This document shows, in pieces, positions 45,147 to 54,934 of a DNA stretch of 64,000 nt. The position numbers and the translations under genes were made by a program. Origin of the DNA: Ursus arctos (lineage: Eukaryota > Chordata > Mammalia > Carnivora > Ursidae); NCBI RefSeq assembly GCF_023065955.2, contig NW_026623008.1, forward strand, positions 20,704,001-20,768,000. Direction: 5' to 3'. The notes under the pieces are model-generated. The model was not told the origin of the DNA. It searched no databases and worked only from the letters and a program-made list of their open reading frames with translations. Every line of letters begins with the position of its first letter. Position 1 is the first letter of the stretch.

Positions 45147-47120
45147 CTACCACCGTCCATGATGCTGAAGTCCGAGAGAGGGACTAAACAGCCCCCAACA
45201 CAGGGCTGCTTGGCTGCTTCAGTCTCCAGAGTGATGTGGAAGGAATTTCTGCACAGCCAGCATTGAGTCCTCTGGGATGTAGTTCTGGGGTGAACGGCAC
45301 TTCTATGAATGTAGCATTTCACTGGAATGGGTGGTCCTGTGCTGCTCTGGACAAAACTGAACACTTTTTCAGTGCTTTTGAACCTTGTAACATTGCAGCA
45401 TACTCGTGGGGTCTTCCTCACCAGCCACCCGCGCTCTGGGCCACACCCTTGCCCCAAGAAGACAGCCTGTACTGGGGCACGGTTTGCACCGTTAGCCTTA
45501 CCTGCTCTGTTCTGGGTGTGAGATCCCCTTGTGTAGGCACCAAATTCCAGCTGTCAAATCCAGCTGGTAGTGGGAAGAACCTTCTGGAGGCTCCCAGCCT
45601 TCTGGCAAAGGGGCCCCCACCTCCAGGGCACGCCTCCCCACCACACGGGCACATCAGTTGAAAGCACTGCACTATACCTCTCGTAACACAGCAATATAGC
45701 CCTCCTCAGGCATTCCAGCCCCAGAGAAGCTCAGGATCAGGATCTGACATGTTCTTCCTTTTCGGCACAAGTCATCCTGATTTTTATTTTTAAAATTAAA
45801 AAAAAAAAAAAAAAACTTGAAGAAGTGCTGGGAATGTATGTTTTTCCTGTCTATTAAACCATCGGAGCCACAACTAGATTCCAGGTTAGGAAAATGAGAA
45901 GGCATCTATGTTTTCTATATAAAAAAACAAAACCAAAAAAGGCCTTTATTGTTAATGCCAACTTGGCAGAAGACTAACTCACGGCTTAAATTTTATAAGC
46001 TGTTGTACTTTTGCCATACCAAATGAGACTCTGAATCGTTCTGACCGATAGATGTATTCTCCTCCACAAAACAGAGTTGTGGCAGCTCTGTGGGAGCAGC
46101 CATCTGCCTTGGGCCCCCAAGCTTCCAGCCAGAATCACTGCAAGGTGTGGGGACACGGGGTGCTGGACCGGAAGAGGTCTCTGGAGGAAGAAGTAGGAGG
46201 GGCACAATCATGACCCGCTCCTCCTCCCTTCTCCTCGGTGCTGTTGGCCCTCTCCTGCTGTGCTCTCCCCCTTCCCTCCTGCTGACCCTGCCCTCTCTGG
46301 CAGCTTCCATCACGTACCCCTCCTCTGCCAAGCAGTCGCCAGTATCTTCGGTGCCTGGGCCTTAGTTCCTATTTAACTGATGAATGTAGCTTTTTTCCCC
46401 TTGCTTTAATGTTCAGAAAATTGTGACTCCTTCATAGATTCCTTCTGCAGTCCCTGTTCTGTTGCAGCTGGTCAGTTAGAAGTTCCTCGTTCTCTGCTTT
46501 TATGTCCCTGTAATATTTGCTGAAAAATCAGAATATCAGGTCAAAACAAAAGAGGTGAGGTGACCATAAAAGGTAGTATTTTCTCTGTATATGGGGAATA
46601 GGGACAGATTTGGATTTTTCAGTTACTGTCAAGTGCTTTGTGGCTGTGGAACTGTGGTGGGTCCCCAGCTCCTGGAAGCTCATGACCTTTGTGTGACTGC
46701 GGGAAAAGCGACACTTCTACACAGCTGTGAGGGGTCTGTATTTAAGGTGGCCACACACATGACTTCTCCTGTCTGTCGGTTTGGAGACTGTTCGGCTTAT
46801 GCCAGCACTCTCTGTGACTGGAGGGGACATTTTCAAACCCTCTTCCGCTGTCTGGCTTTCCCTTAATGCGCCAAGTCTGAAACCGGATTTGAGTTTCTGA
46901 GCTACTTGTCTGCTTCCTGTGTGTCGCCAAGGACTCTAGTTTGTCTTTCATCTCATCGTGTTCTTTTGAAACCAGATGCTTTGGGGGTCAGGTCTTTTCA
47001 GGTGTTTTTATATATATACATATATATTATATATATATATAATGGATTTTGTGTTCCCTTTTTGTGTAAGTAACAATTCACAATCATAATGTAAAAAAGA
47101 AATAAAAGTCTGATGTATTG
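45147..47120 (+). CDS. PHACTR4: PHACTR4 terminal exon: last four codons and 3' UTR
   Basis: The acceptor is TCGTTTTAG. Only (R)YHRP and the TGA at 45160-45162 are coding; the HFTRYHRP ending is characteristic of PHACTR proteins. The rest is an untranslated region of about 2 kb, a normal length for this gene. It contains an A17 run near 45798, a possible early poly(A) hexamer ATTAAA at 45853, a TA-rich inverted repeat at 47007-47043 and a canonical AATAAA at 47101. The UTR contains no SINE. Confidence 0.9.
47101..47106 (+). promoter_or_regulatory. PHACTR4: PHACTR4 poly(A) signal
   Basis: Canonical AATAAA about 1.94 kb after the stop codon. Cleavage is expected near 47118-47125, followed by TG-rich DNA. 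ATTAAA at 45853-45858 is a weaker alternative site. Confidence 0.7.
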
Positions 47121-48470
47121 TACTTCAAGATGCTTCCCTGATGTACAGAATCTCCTTGTAAAGTAAGTAATTGCGTTGTATATCAGTCTTCCTATCAATA
47201 TTAATTATAAAGTATTTTAGAATTAAAAAGCCAAACTATACTATTCTGGTATGAAGTGCTTATTTTATTTAATGTTCTACCTTATCCCAAAAGATTTAAG
47301 CTAGCTTATAAATGATAACCTAAAATACTGTTAGACACCCTAAGTGAGAAGTAGATGAGGGGGAAAAATAATAGTAAGAATATTTAGTGTAGCCAGAGGT
47401 AAGGTCAGTCAAGTTTCTGTCTGTCTGTGCACAGATATGGAAAAAGAACGGGCCGCAGAGAGAGGAAAGCCAGCTGTGACCCACCCCCACTCCCTACCCC
47501 CCGTGGTGTATACCAGCTAGGGCACCAGGTTCTTTATCCTCTCTATCCCACCCCCAGTCTGGGAGGTAAGGGGAAGTACACTCCTGTTGCCAGTCAAGAA
47601 CCGGGGAGGCAAAGTCCCTTCCTAAAGGTCAAGGCGAATTATGTAATCACTCTTCGCATATATTCAAAGACAAGCAGTTGCATCCCAATCTGTTGTCCCT
47701 ACAAGAATTTACCGTGTATGAACCACATGTAAGTAGACTTCAGGCTGACAGCACAGTAGGACACTTCCTACCTCATGTATTCCTCTGGCAAGCAGCCCAG
47801 TTTCAATCCAGGTGGCCTCACCAAATGACTCACTTTCCTCTTGTCACTTGAGAGAGTGGCTTTGATTAGTACACCACCCTTTACCAAGAGTTAAAAGAAA
47901 CCATGAGTCAGAACTGCTCATGTCATTGGGTTCCACCTGCTCCCAGATTTTCCTTCTCCTATCCCTTCAAAGACCAAACCCCACAGGGACCAAAGCTCCA
48001 AAGAGGTCTCAAATTGCCATTGTTCTTTTGAGGTTAAGATTGTCTACAGAAGGCGCACATTGCTCAGTGTTCGCCGAAACAGTGAATGAATTTAGGGTCC
48101 TTATGGATCTAGATTGGGGTACCCAGGACAGGGAGGACTATAGTTGGAGACTGAGAAAAGGCAAGTACAGTGGATATTGAATGGGAAGGGACAGGATAGG
48201 AAGTATACCTATGAAAGATGAGAATGTACAACAAAGAAAAGCCAAGCCCTGAAACCAAAACACAGCCTAAAGCACCGCTTCGAGGCTCTATTCAATTCCA
48301 GCTCTAGGAGGCACGAAGCGAAGCGTAAAGCAGGAACCACCAGCAACCTGGGCCACTTGCTCTGTCTCTTGTGTGCACAGCATTAATTTCTTTCCCCAAC
48401 AAAGCACAGAGGTCATTTGACAGAGACAAACATCCTCAATTTTCTACCATCTGGTACTGAAGAGACACAC
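47121..48470. other. Intergenic DNA after PHACTR4, SINE-free
   Basis: No SINE, no recognised gene or RNA. Contains the short GTCTGTCTGTC run at 47418. Confidence 0.4.
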
Positions 48471-48516
48471 CATTCATTCATTCATTCATTCATTCATTCA
48501 TTCATTCATTCATTCA
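48471..48516. repeat. (CATT)n microsatellite
   Basis: About eleven perfect CATT units. Confidence 0.95.
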
Positions 48517-48839
48517 ATGTTTATCTCCTTCCTGACCACCACTCCCAGAAAAAAACAATCTTCCCTTGGCCTTCTTCTCTTAAACCTATTGCCCTACCTC
48601 CAGCTTTTCCTACACTCCCTTGACCTAATCTGCTCTAATGTTAACTTAAATTCCTGTACAGTCCAAGCAGCTGAGCTAAATGAGTGACAGGTGGAGAAAA
48701 AAAAAGAAGTGACGTGGATGTAAACTGAATCGGCTACTTGACATTGGCTTATGACCTCTGGTCTGTACACACTGTTTTCCATTTCAAAAGCCAGATTCAC
48801 TCACCTCATCAAAATCAAAACTAAATCCAAAATAAAATA

Positions 48840-49910
48840 GCTTTGCCTGAGGCCACCCGTGACCTCTCAGTTAACTGCCACATCCAAAGCCTGTTTTCAG
48901 CTCTTAATGCATTTGACTGTTCTGCAGCATTTGATGCTTTGGGCCATGGCCTAGTCCTCAGAACTTCTCCCTTGGCTTCTCAGACCCCACTGTCTCTCAG
49001 TTCTCTGATCATGCTTTCTCTGCCCCGCTGGCTTCTTCCCTGACCACCATTTAAATGGGTTTTCATGTCCTCGCATCACTCTCCCCGCTTTCCCAAGGTG
49101 ACATCAGCCACCACTCTTACTCTGACAACTTCTGAATCTTTATCTGCAGCTTAGATTTCTTGCTGGAATCTAACCCTATATCCCGTTGCCCTTTGAACAT
49201 CTATACACCCAGATGTTCCCAAGGTAAACTCCTCTGCGCCTCCAGTGAGGACTGCCTTGATGTAGACTTACTGTCTACCCTCACAGCCTTCTTTCTTAAG
49301 CGTCAGAGTTAGAGGACCACCGTATGTTCACTCTCATAAGCCTCAACTTTGGTATGATCTGCCGGTTCTTCTCTTTGCAGATCCAGGGAGACAATAAATT
49401 CTGCGTATCCTCTACCTCAGAAATTCTCGATTCCTAGATCTCCTCTTGCCTTGTTTACCATCAAAGTTCAAAGCCAACATAATTCAATGGGACTTTATAT
49501 CCTCGAAGCTTTCCAATCTATCCTCCAATATTGCCACTAGAGTTACCTTTCTAAAATGCAAAGCTGGTCACAGCCATCCTTTACTTCAAAACTTATTGGT
49601 CCCTAGTTGGCCTGCAAGATAAAATGGAAGCTCTTTGGCCTGGACTACAACATATTTTATGGTTTAGTGTTTGCCTACTTTTTCCCGTCTCATGATAGGT
49701 GCAGGCCCTTCTTCCTTCAATGTTCCGCATCAAGCTGATTTCTTCCCCTTCCCAGGAGACCATAATCCAACTAGCTCCTCAACCTGCCATGCTGGCATCA
49801 TCCATACTCCATTCCTTTTACTTCACCCCTCCAAGTTGGAGGTCAAATTTTAACTCCCAAGAAAATGCCCTCAGCCTTGAGCAGATTGTTCAGTTGTCCT
49901 GTCCTCTGTG
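48840..49910 (+). mobile_element. L2 (LINE2) remnant with reverse transcriptase fossil
   Basis: The frame at 48843 includes AFDCSAAFDALGHGL, corresponding to the LDLSAAFDTVDH reverse-transcriptase motif of L2. Later text (CTCTTACTCTGACAACTTCT, TGTTCCCAAGGTAAACTCCT, TTTACTTCAAAACTTATTGG) follows the L2 order. No usable frame remains. Confidence 0.7.
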
Positions 49911-50006
49911 TTCTCAGAATACAGCACTCATCGCATGATAGTTTGCTGGCATGTCTATCTCCCCCCCACTGTGGGCTCTCACAGACAGCAAGGTGTTTCA
50001 TGTCAG

Positions 50007-50126
50007 GAGTCAGCACCAGGCTGGCTCAGTTGGTAGAGCCTGCGACTCTTGATTGGGGTTGTAAGTTCAAGCCCCACTTGGGAGTAGAGATTACTTAAAA
50101 ATAAAATCTTAAAGAAAAAATTAAGA
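50007..50126 (+). mobile_element. Carnivore SINE, head-only
   Basis: Perfect 12-bp TSD GTTTCATGTCAG (49995-50006, 50127-50138). Confidence 0.93.
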
Positions 50127-50525
50127 GTTTCATGTCAGAGCCCGCTGTCTAGCACAATGCCTAGCAAATAAATCATATCCACTAAGTAAATGTTGAATGA
50201 GTGATTGAAAGCAAGCCAAGTACTGGTAATATGGCCAGAGAAGTAGCAGAATTGTTTGTCCTCTCTCCTTTAAACTACTGGTTCTCAAACATTTTGGTTT
50301 TGTAACTCCTTTTCAATTTTGAAAATTATTCAGAACCCCAAAGAACTTTTATATCTATGCATGACATCTATTGATACTTTACTAAAATAAAAGCTGGGGA
50401 AAATTTTAAATATACAATTTATGTAATTAATTATAACACTATAATGAAATAATACATTTCAAAACAATAACCCCAATACATGTTCACATTAATAATACAT
50501 TTTTATGAAAAATAACTCTTTTCTT

Positions 50526-50740
50526 GGGGCGCCTGGGTGGCTCAGTCAGTTAAGCATCTGCCTTTGGCTCAGATCATGATCCCAGGGCCCTTGGGGCCCT
50601 GGGGTCGAGCCCCACATCAGGCTTCCTGCTCAGTGGGGAGTCTGCTTCTCCCTCTCCCTCTGCCTGCTGCTGCCCCTGCTTGTGCTGTCTGTCTGTCTCT
50701 CTCTCTCTGTCAAATAAATAAATACTTTAAAAAAAACAAA
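50526..50740 (+). mobile_element. Carnivore SINE, full-type
   Basis: Standard head; a duplicated GGGCCCTTGGGGCCCTGGGG stretch in the middle is unusual. Confidence 0.92.
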
Positions 50741-51236
50741 ACTATTTTCCAAAGTAATTAGGGAGAAGAGCGGCATTGTTTTACATTTTTTGCAAATCTC
50801 TTTAATGTCTGATTTAATAGATGACAGTTCAATTCTCAGTCTGCTCCTATATTCGACCTGTTGCTATATGTTGTTTTGATTTAAGTAAATGAAGAAAATA
50901 TATAGTCGGTAAAGATGACAGCCATTCTTTCAAGTTAAAAGAGTATTTCATGAAAAAATGTGGCTATTTCAGCTCATAACTCCAAACAATTGTATAAGTG
51001 CTTTTCCTGGAGACAAATGCTCTACTTTTGCAGCAAGCAAAAGTACTTTATGTGTACTTCTCACTTTGTCACAAAAATGTTAAGAAGATGGGTACTCTAA
51101 AGTTGAGAATGAAATTAATGACTTTTATTTCTTCATCAAGGGAATTTTTAGGGGAAGCTGACTCTTTTTAATTTGCTATAGATATTCTTTTTTGTGGTTA
51201 AAAAAAAAAACACAACATAAAGTGTGCCTTTGCAGG

Positions 51237-51320
51237 GGGCGGGGGGTGGCACCTGACTGGCTCAGTTGGAAGAGCATGGGACTCTAAAAAAACAAAACAA
51301 AACAAAAAAAACTTAAAAAG
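51237..51320 (+). mobile_element. Carnivore SINE head, strongly truncated
   Basis: TGGCACCTGACTGGCTCAGT and GGAAGAGCATGGGACTCT pass directly into an A-rich tail (AAAACAAAACAAAAC). Confidence 0.8.
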
Positions 51321-51730
51321 AAACAAAATGTGCCCTCTTTTAACCATGTTCATGTATACAGTAGTCACCATATGCACACTGCAGTATAACAAATTTCTAG
51401 TACTTTTTCACCTTGCTAAACTGAAACTTTGTACCTATTGAATAACAACATTCCCCAGGCTCCTGGGTGGCTCAGTTGGTTAGGCGTCTGTCTTCAGCTT
51501 GGGTCATGATCTTGGGGTCCTGGGATGGAGCTCTGCATCGGGCTCCCTGCTCAGTGGGGAGTCTTCTCTTTCTCCCTCTCCGTGTGCTCGCTCTCTCTCT
51601 CTCTAGTTCTCTCTCTCTCTCAAATAAATAAATAAAATCTTAAAAAAAAAATAACAATATTCCCCCTTTCAATATATCCCCAGTCCCTGGCAACTACCTT
51701 TCTATTTTCTAAGAGTTTGAGAAACTGACT
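51321..51730 (-). mobile_element. Old interspersed repeat (L1-type) split by a SINE
   Basis: TAACCATGTTCATGTATACA, TTCACCTTGCTAAACTGAAA and, after the SINE, CCCAGTCCCTGGCAACTACC belong to a common mammalian repeat whose family I cannot name. A second piece of it is at 52590-52700. Confidence 0.45.
51457..51649 (+). mobile_element. Carnivore SINE, full-type
   Basis: TSD AATAACAACATTCCCC (51441-51456) / AATAACAATATTCCCC (51650-51665). Confidence 0.94.
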
Positions 51731-51820
51731 TTTTTTTAGTGGTAAATTTGTGATGATGAAGAAAAATGATACCAATACAGTTTGGTGACAGAGCCTCAAA
51801 ACATACTAAGGCACCAGCAG

Positions 51821-51930
51821 GTTTTTAAATTTTTTTTAATTTAAATTCAATTAATTAACATATTGGCATTATTGGTTTCAGAGGTAGAGGTCAGTGAATC
51901 ATCAGTCTTATATAAACACCAAGTGCTCAT
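51821..51930 (-). mobile_element. Minimal L1 insertion (110 bp of L1 3' end)
   Basis: Perfect 14-bp TSD TAAGGCACCAGCAG (51807-51820, 51931-51944). The insert is the extreme L1 3' end in antisense, with TTAATTAACATATTGG and GAGGTAGAGGTCAGTGAATC, as at 16617. Confidence 0.92.
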
Positions 51931-52164
51931 TAAGGCACCAGCAGTTTTATCCACCATTTCGCTTTATAGCATCAGTGCAGAGTCAACACAGGGAAAAAGG
52001 CAAAGGAAGTCTAAGTATTATGATGAAATAGTTTTGACCTCATGGGTCCCCAGGAGTTTCAGAGACCCCCCAGGGTTTGACAACCTTGCTTTGAGAACCA
52101 TGGCTCTGGGCGAGTTCCACATCTTAAATGTGCTAATAAATAACCTACATAAAAATCCAGCCCA

Positions 52165-52395
52165 GGGGCACCTGGGGGGCTCAGTCAGTTACGCATCTGC
52201 CTTCTGCTCAGGTCATGATCCTAGGGTCCTGCACTGGGCTCCCTGCTCAGCCCGGAGCCTGCTTCTCCCTCTCCTCCCAGCTCTTGGGCTATCTCTCTCG
52301 CTATCTCTGTTTCTGTCTCTCAATCTCTCTCTCTCTCAAATAAATAAATAAATAAATAAATAAATAAATAGAAATCTTAAAAAATAAATAAATAA
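52165..52395 (+). mobile_element. Carnivore SINE, full-type, inserted beside the DNA-transposon relic
   Basis: TSD-like AAAATCCAGCCCA and AAAGGATCCAGCACA; long (AAAT)n tail. Confidence 0.9.
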
Positions 52396-52726
52396 AAGGA
52401 TCCAGCACAAATCTTACAGGGAGAACACTATAAATGTTTCTACTCAGCATAACCCAGCTGTGATGGCTCCATGTTAATTTACCTAATCTCTATTCACTTA
52501 ACACCATATCCAAAATTCTATCACATTTGCAACATTTCACATGTAATGTGTATCTCCAGGATTCTTTACTTGCCTACTTCTTTATATTAGGTGAGTTTGT
52601 GTGTTAAAATATACTTAATGTAAAATTTACCTTTTTAACCATTTTCAGTATACAGTTTGGCAGTATTAAATACATCCATTGTTGTGTGTAGGAGGCTTTT
52701 AATTTTAGCCAAGTCCTAATTTATTT

Positions 52727-53065
52727 GTGCCCCTGGGTGGCTCAGTTGGTTAAGCGGCTGCCTCCAGCTAGGATCATGATCCGAGGGTCACCGGATAGAG
52801 TCCAACATAGGGCTCCTTGCTCAGCGGGGAGCCTGCTTCTCCCTCTCCCACTCCCCCTGCTTGTGTTCCCTCTCTTGCTGTCTCTGTCAAATAAATAAAC
52901 AAAATCTTTTAAAAAAAATTTTTTTTATTTATTTGAGAGAGAGAGAGAAGCAGACTCCCTGAAGAGCAAGGAGCGGGACCCTGGGATCATGACCTCAGCC
53001 GAAGGCAGCGGCTTAACCGACTGAGCCACCCAGGCGCCCCAATAAATAAAATCTTTTTTAAAAAT
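52727..53065 (+). mobile_element. Carnivore SINE, full-type, host of a nested SINE
   Basis: The tail AATAAATAAACAAAATCTTTT is interrupted at 52910 and resumes at 53041. Confidence 0.9.
52911..53040 (-). mobile_element. Carnivore SINE, shortened, nested
   Basis: Antisense SINE with part of the body deleted, placed tail to tail with its host. The duplicated target is the host tail (AATAAATAAA...ATCTTTT). Confidence 0.9.
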
Positions 53066-53359
53066 TAGCCAATTCGTGTAGAAGCATGTCTGTCCTATTT
53101 ACCTACTCATTTATCAAATGTTTGTTTCACATGTGACAGAGCGGATTCAATCACTTTTGTGATTCTGCATTTTTCTAGATGGCTTTTTCAATTTTGCATA
53201 TAATTACTCCAAAGTGTTGGGGGAGAATTGGGAGGGGTTATTTGAGTGTACATCCTCCACACTGGGTTAGCTGATTGTTGAGAAGTATATTTGCTACTCA
53301 GCACAGGATTACATACTTCTAAAATCCGTTTCTGTAATTCACATTCTCCAGCAAGCTTC
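53066..53359. other. Intergenic DNA upstream of the SNHG3 promoter
   Basis: No element recognised; CpG content rises only after 53350. Confidence 0.4.
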
Positions 53360-53558
53360 CCGCGCGCGAAGGCTCTACTGTCGCGAGAAGCCTCTGAGCC
53401 AGGTAGGGGTGGGGCTTAAGTTGCAGTGGATTCCCAGAACCCTTAGCGAATTTTCTGATTCCTTAACTGCGCAAGGCGCTGCGCAGGCGCAATAGAGATA
53501 CCTTGACTTCCGCGCGCTTCAGAAGGTATAAATAAGGATGTCCTGGGGGCTGTTCGGT
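53360..53558 (+). promoter_or_regulatory. SNHG3: SNHG3 promoter, proximal part (CpG-rich)
   Basis: The region is CpG-dense, unlike the flanking DNA. Visible motifs are a GTCGCGAGAA box at 53380 (close to the TCTCGCGAGA element), a near-perfect NRF1 site TGCGCAGGCGCA at 53480-53491, an ETS-type ACTTCCG at 53506, and a TATA box. The combination of CpG island, TATA box and pyrimidine start is typical of snoRNA host genes. Confidence 0.8.
53527..53535 (+). promoter_or_regulatory. SNHG3: TATA box of SNHG3
   Basis: TATAAATAA lies 32 bases before the C of a CTTTTC tract at 53559, which is the expected distance to a transcription start. Confidence 0.8.
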
Positions 53559-53598
53559 CTTTTCGAGAGAGAGCGAGGCCCTGCGTTGGAGCTGGTTG
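53559..53598 (+). ncRNA. SNHG3: SNHG3 (U17 host gene) exon 1 with 5' TOP start
   Basis: The exon is predicted to start at C53559 in the tract CTTTTC, a 5' terminal oligopyrimidine start as expected for a snoRNA host gene, and to end at GGTTG|GTGAGT. SNHG3 makes a spliced RNA with little coding capacity, and its introns release U17/E1 snoRNAs. The locus follows PHACTR4 as in human and is named from that order and from the snoRNA content. A short ORF begins before the start site and runs into the intron; it has no support. Confidence 0.75.
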
Positions 53599-54273
53599 GT
53601 GAGTGTTTTTACCCTTTCGATTCGTTGGTTCTAGGTCTAGTACCCCGGGCCCGCCAACCAGATTTTCTTGTAGGCTTCGTCCCGTGTAGGATTCCCATCA
53701 GCGGCGTCCGCGCTAACTAGACTTATTCATGTAGCGGATGTGGGCCGCGGAGGCCTCATGAGCCGCGGAGGCCTCATGAGCCGCGGGTCCTGCCCGTAAC
53801 CAAAGGCGCTGGCGCCTAAACGTGCGGGGCTGCCACCTCAGGCGCCGGGACGCTAAATGCGCGGGCCGCCCCCTCCCAATTGCCCATTGCCCGGCTTCTT
53901 GTCTCCTAGGAGGCGGTGTAACTGCGTGCAGGTCATTTTATTCCTGACACCCATCCGAGCTAAAGAATCGACTTCGAAACGGGCGGTTCTTAATTCTGCC
54001 ACTTTATGATGTAGGGTGAGCCCACGACTCCTGATGATCGGTTTATGGATAGGAGCCGTAATTGCTGTCAGCGGCTCTGCATTTGCCGTTTTTTTTGGCA
54101 GTAGTGATAATCACATAACTGATAGAAGACTGTCGGTTGGTATTGAACTCGAATTTCGTCGGCACTTGGGAATTTAGGGTCCACCCCAAAATGGATCTCC
54201 ACGGGAAGTCGCCATCAACTGGTTGAAATTTATTTCTAGCTCAGTAGCTCGCAAATGAAGTAAATTACAGTGA
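53599..54273 (+). other. SNHG3: SNHG3 intron 1, part before the snoRNA
   Basis: The CpG island continues to about 53900, including the 18-bp repeat and a GGCGCTGGCGCC palindrome near 53804. Beyond that the DNA is unique and I recognise nothing in it. Confidence 0.6.
53744..53787 (+). repeat. 18-bp GC-rich tandem repeat in SNHG3 intron 1
   Basis: Two perfect copies of GCCGCGGAGGCCTCATGA (53744-53761 and 53762-53779) and the first seven bases of a third. Each unit contains CCGCGG and AGGCCT palindromes. Confidence 0.9.
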
Positions 54274-54478
54274 CCAACGTGGATACTCCCGGGAGGTCAC
54301 TCTCCCCGGGCTCTGTCCAGGTGGCGAACGGGAGCGTAGGGCTCTGCCCCATGATGTACAGTCCCTTTCCACGACGTTGGAGATGAAGCCGGGCCTTGAG
54401 TCTGCGCCTGCATATTCCTACAGCTTCTCAGAGTCCTCTGGACGATGACTGAGGAGACAAACCATGCAGGAAACAGCT
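54274..54478 (+). ncRNA. SNORA73: U17/E1 H/ACA snoRNA (SNORA73), copy in intron 1
   Basis: U17 (yeast snR30) is an H/ACA RNA required for 18S rRNA processing in the nucleolus; it does not guide a known pseudouridylation. The signature elements are the m1 motif ATATTCCTA at 54412-54420, the m2 motif AAACCAT at 54459-54465, and the ACA box at 54473-54475 three bases before the expected 3' end. The length of about 205 agrees with the family. The 3' end is 104 bases before the exon 2 acceptor, so the RNA is probably trimmed from the debranched intron. The copy is identical over 202 bases to the one in intron 2. Which copy corresponds to human A or B follows only from order. Confidence 0.95.
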
Positions 54479-54582
54479 CTCTAGAGCACCCTCTATCGGG
54501 ATCTAGGTTGACTGGGGGGAAAAATCTGCTTTTATCAGCTGCTGTACTACTGGATTAAGCTCTCACCTACCTTGTTTTGCAG

Positions 54583-54616
54583 CGATCGCTCAGGATTCCA
54601 AATAAATTGATTTGAG
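54583..54616 (+). ncRNA. SNHG3: SNHG3 exon 2 (predicted)
   Basis: A 34-base exon lies between the acceptor CTTGTTTTGCAG and the donor TTGAG|GTAAGT, both strong. It separates the two introns so that each carries one intact U17 RNA. Prediction is from splice signals only; no transcript was available. Confidence 0.65.
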
Positions 54617-54934
54617 GTAAGTAAACCAAAGAATTTGGGGTAAGAATTGTGTTTTCCTGCTGAGATTTAAATCATTTCAGCCCAGTTCCTTTTCATGAAT
54701 GTGTTCCCTGCCACTTAACACATCCAGATAGAAACTTTGTTGGCATTTTTGTTGGGATGTCGACAGTTTCGTAAATGTATGCTCATGTCTGGGAAGATAG
54801 CTTTGTATTCAGTAAAAAATATTTTCATGTCTTTAATTGTCATGTGATAGGGTAGAAACTTCTGCTAATGGAAAGGTTGTTACAGTTTGGGTGAATTAAC
54901 CAAAGTCAAGATTAGCAAAGCTTGTGTGTGAATC

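Larger units (their letters stand above)
14426..47120 (+). other. PHACTR4: PHACTR4 gene (phosphatase and actin regulator 4), all exons except the 5' one(s)
   Basis: PHACTR4 binds G-actin through RPEL motifs and protein phosphatase 1 through its C-terminus; known roles of the family member include PP1/cofilin control, neural tube closure and enteric neural crest migration. Twelve exons join without a frame break (2105 coding bases, phases all compatible, GT/AG throughout) to 700 residues. The usual protein is about 702 residues and starts with roughly six residues from an earlier exon, so the ortholog is complete apart from that exon, which I could not find upstream. Domain order, counted from the first full codon: basic stretch 26-52, RPEL-N about 58-83, Pro/Ala-rich 150-460, acidic 472-531, then RPEL motifs near 550, 588 and 625 and the PP1-binding tail to 700. 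The gene end is set by a poly(A) signal at 47101. Confidence 0.95.
50270..52110 (+). mobile_element. Old DNA-transposon relic (hAT/MER-like) split by later insertions
   Basis: Starts CTACTGGTTCTCAAACATTT and ends GACAACCTTGCTTTGAGAACCATGG, i.e. inverted ends of the hAT-MITE kind. Inner words (CAGAACCCCAAAGAACTTTT, GGGTCCCCAGGAGTTTCAGA) support one element opened by SINEs, L1 pieces and an L1 3' end. Family not identified. Confidence 0.5.

Noticed and set aside
51863..52351. 162-residue + strand frame
   Set aside because: A chance chimera of L1 3' UTR, a DNA-transposon relic and a SINE.
53538..53720. Open frame at the start of SNHG3
   Set aside because: It begins before the predicted transcription start and reads through the splice donor into the intron; SNHG3 is known as a non-coding host gene.
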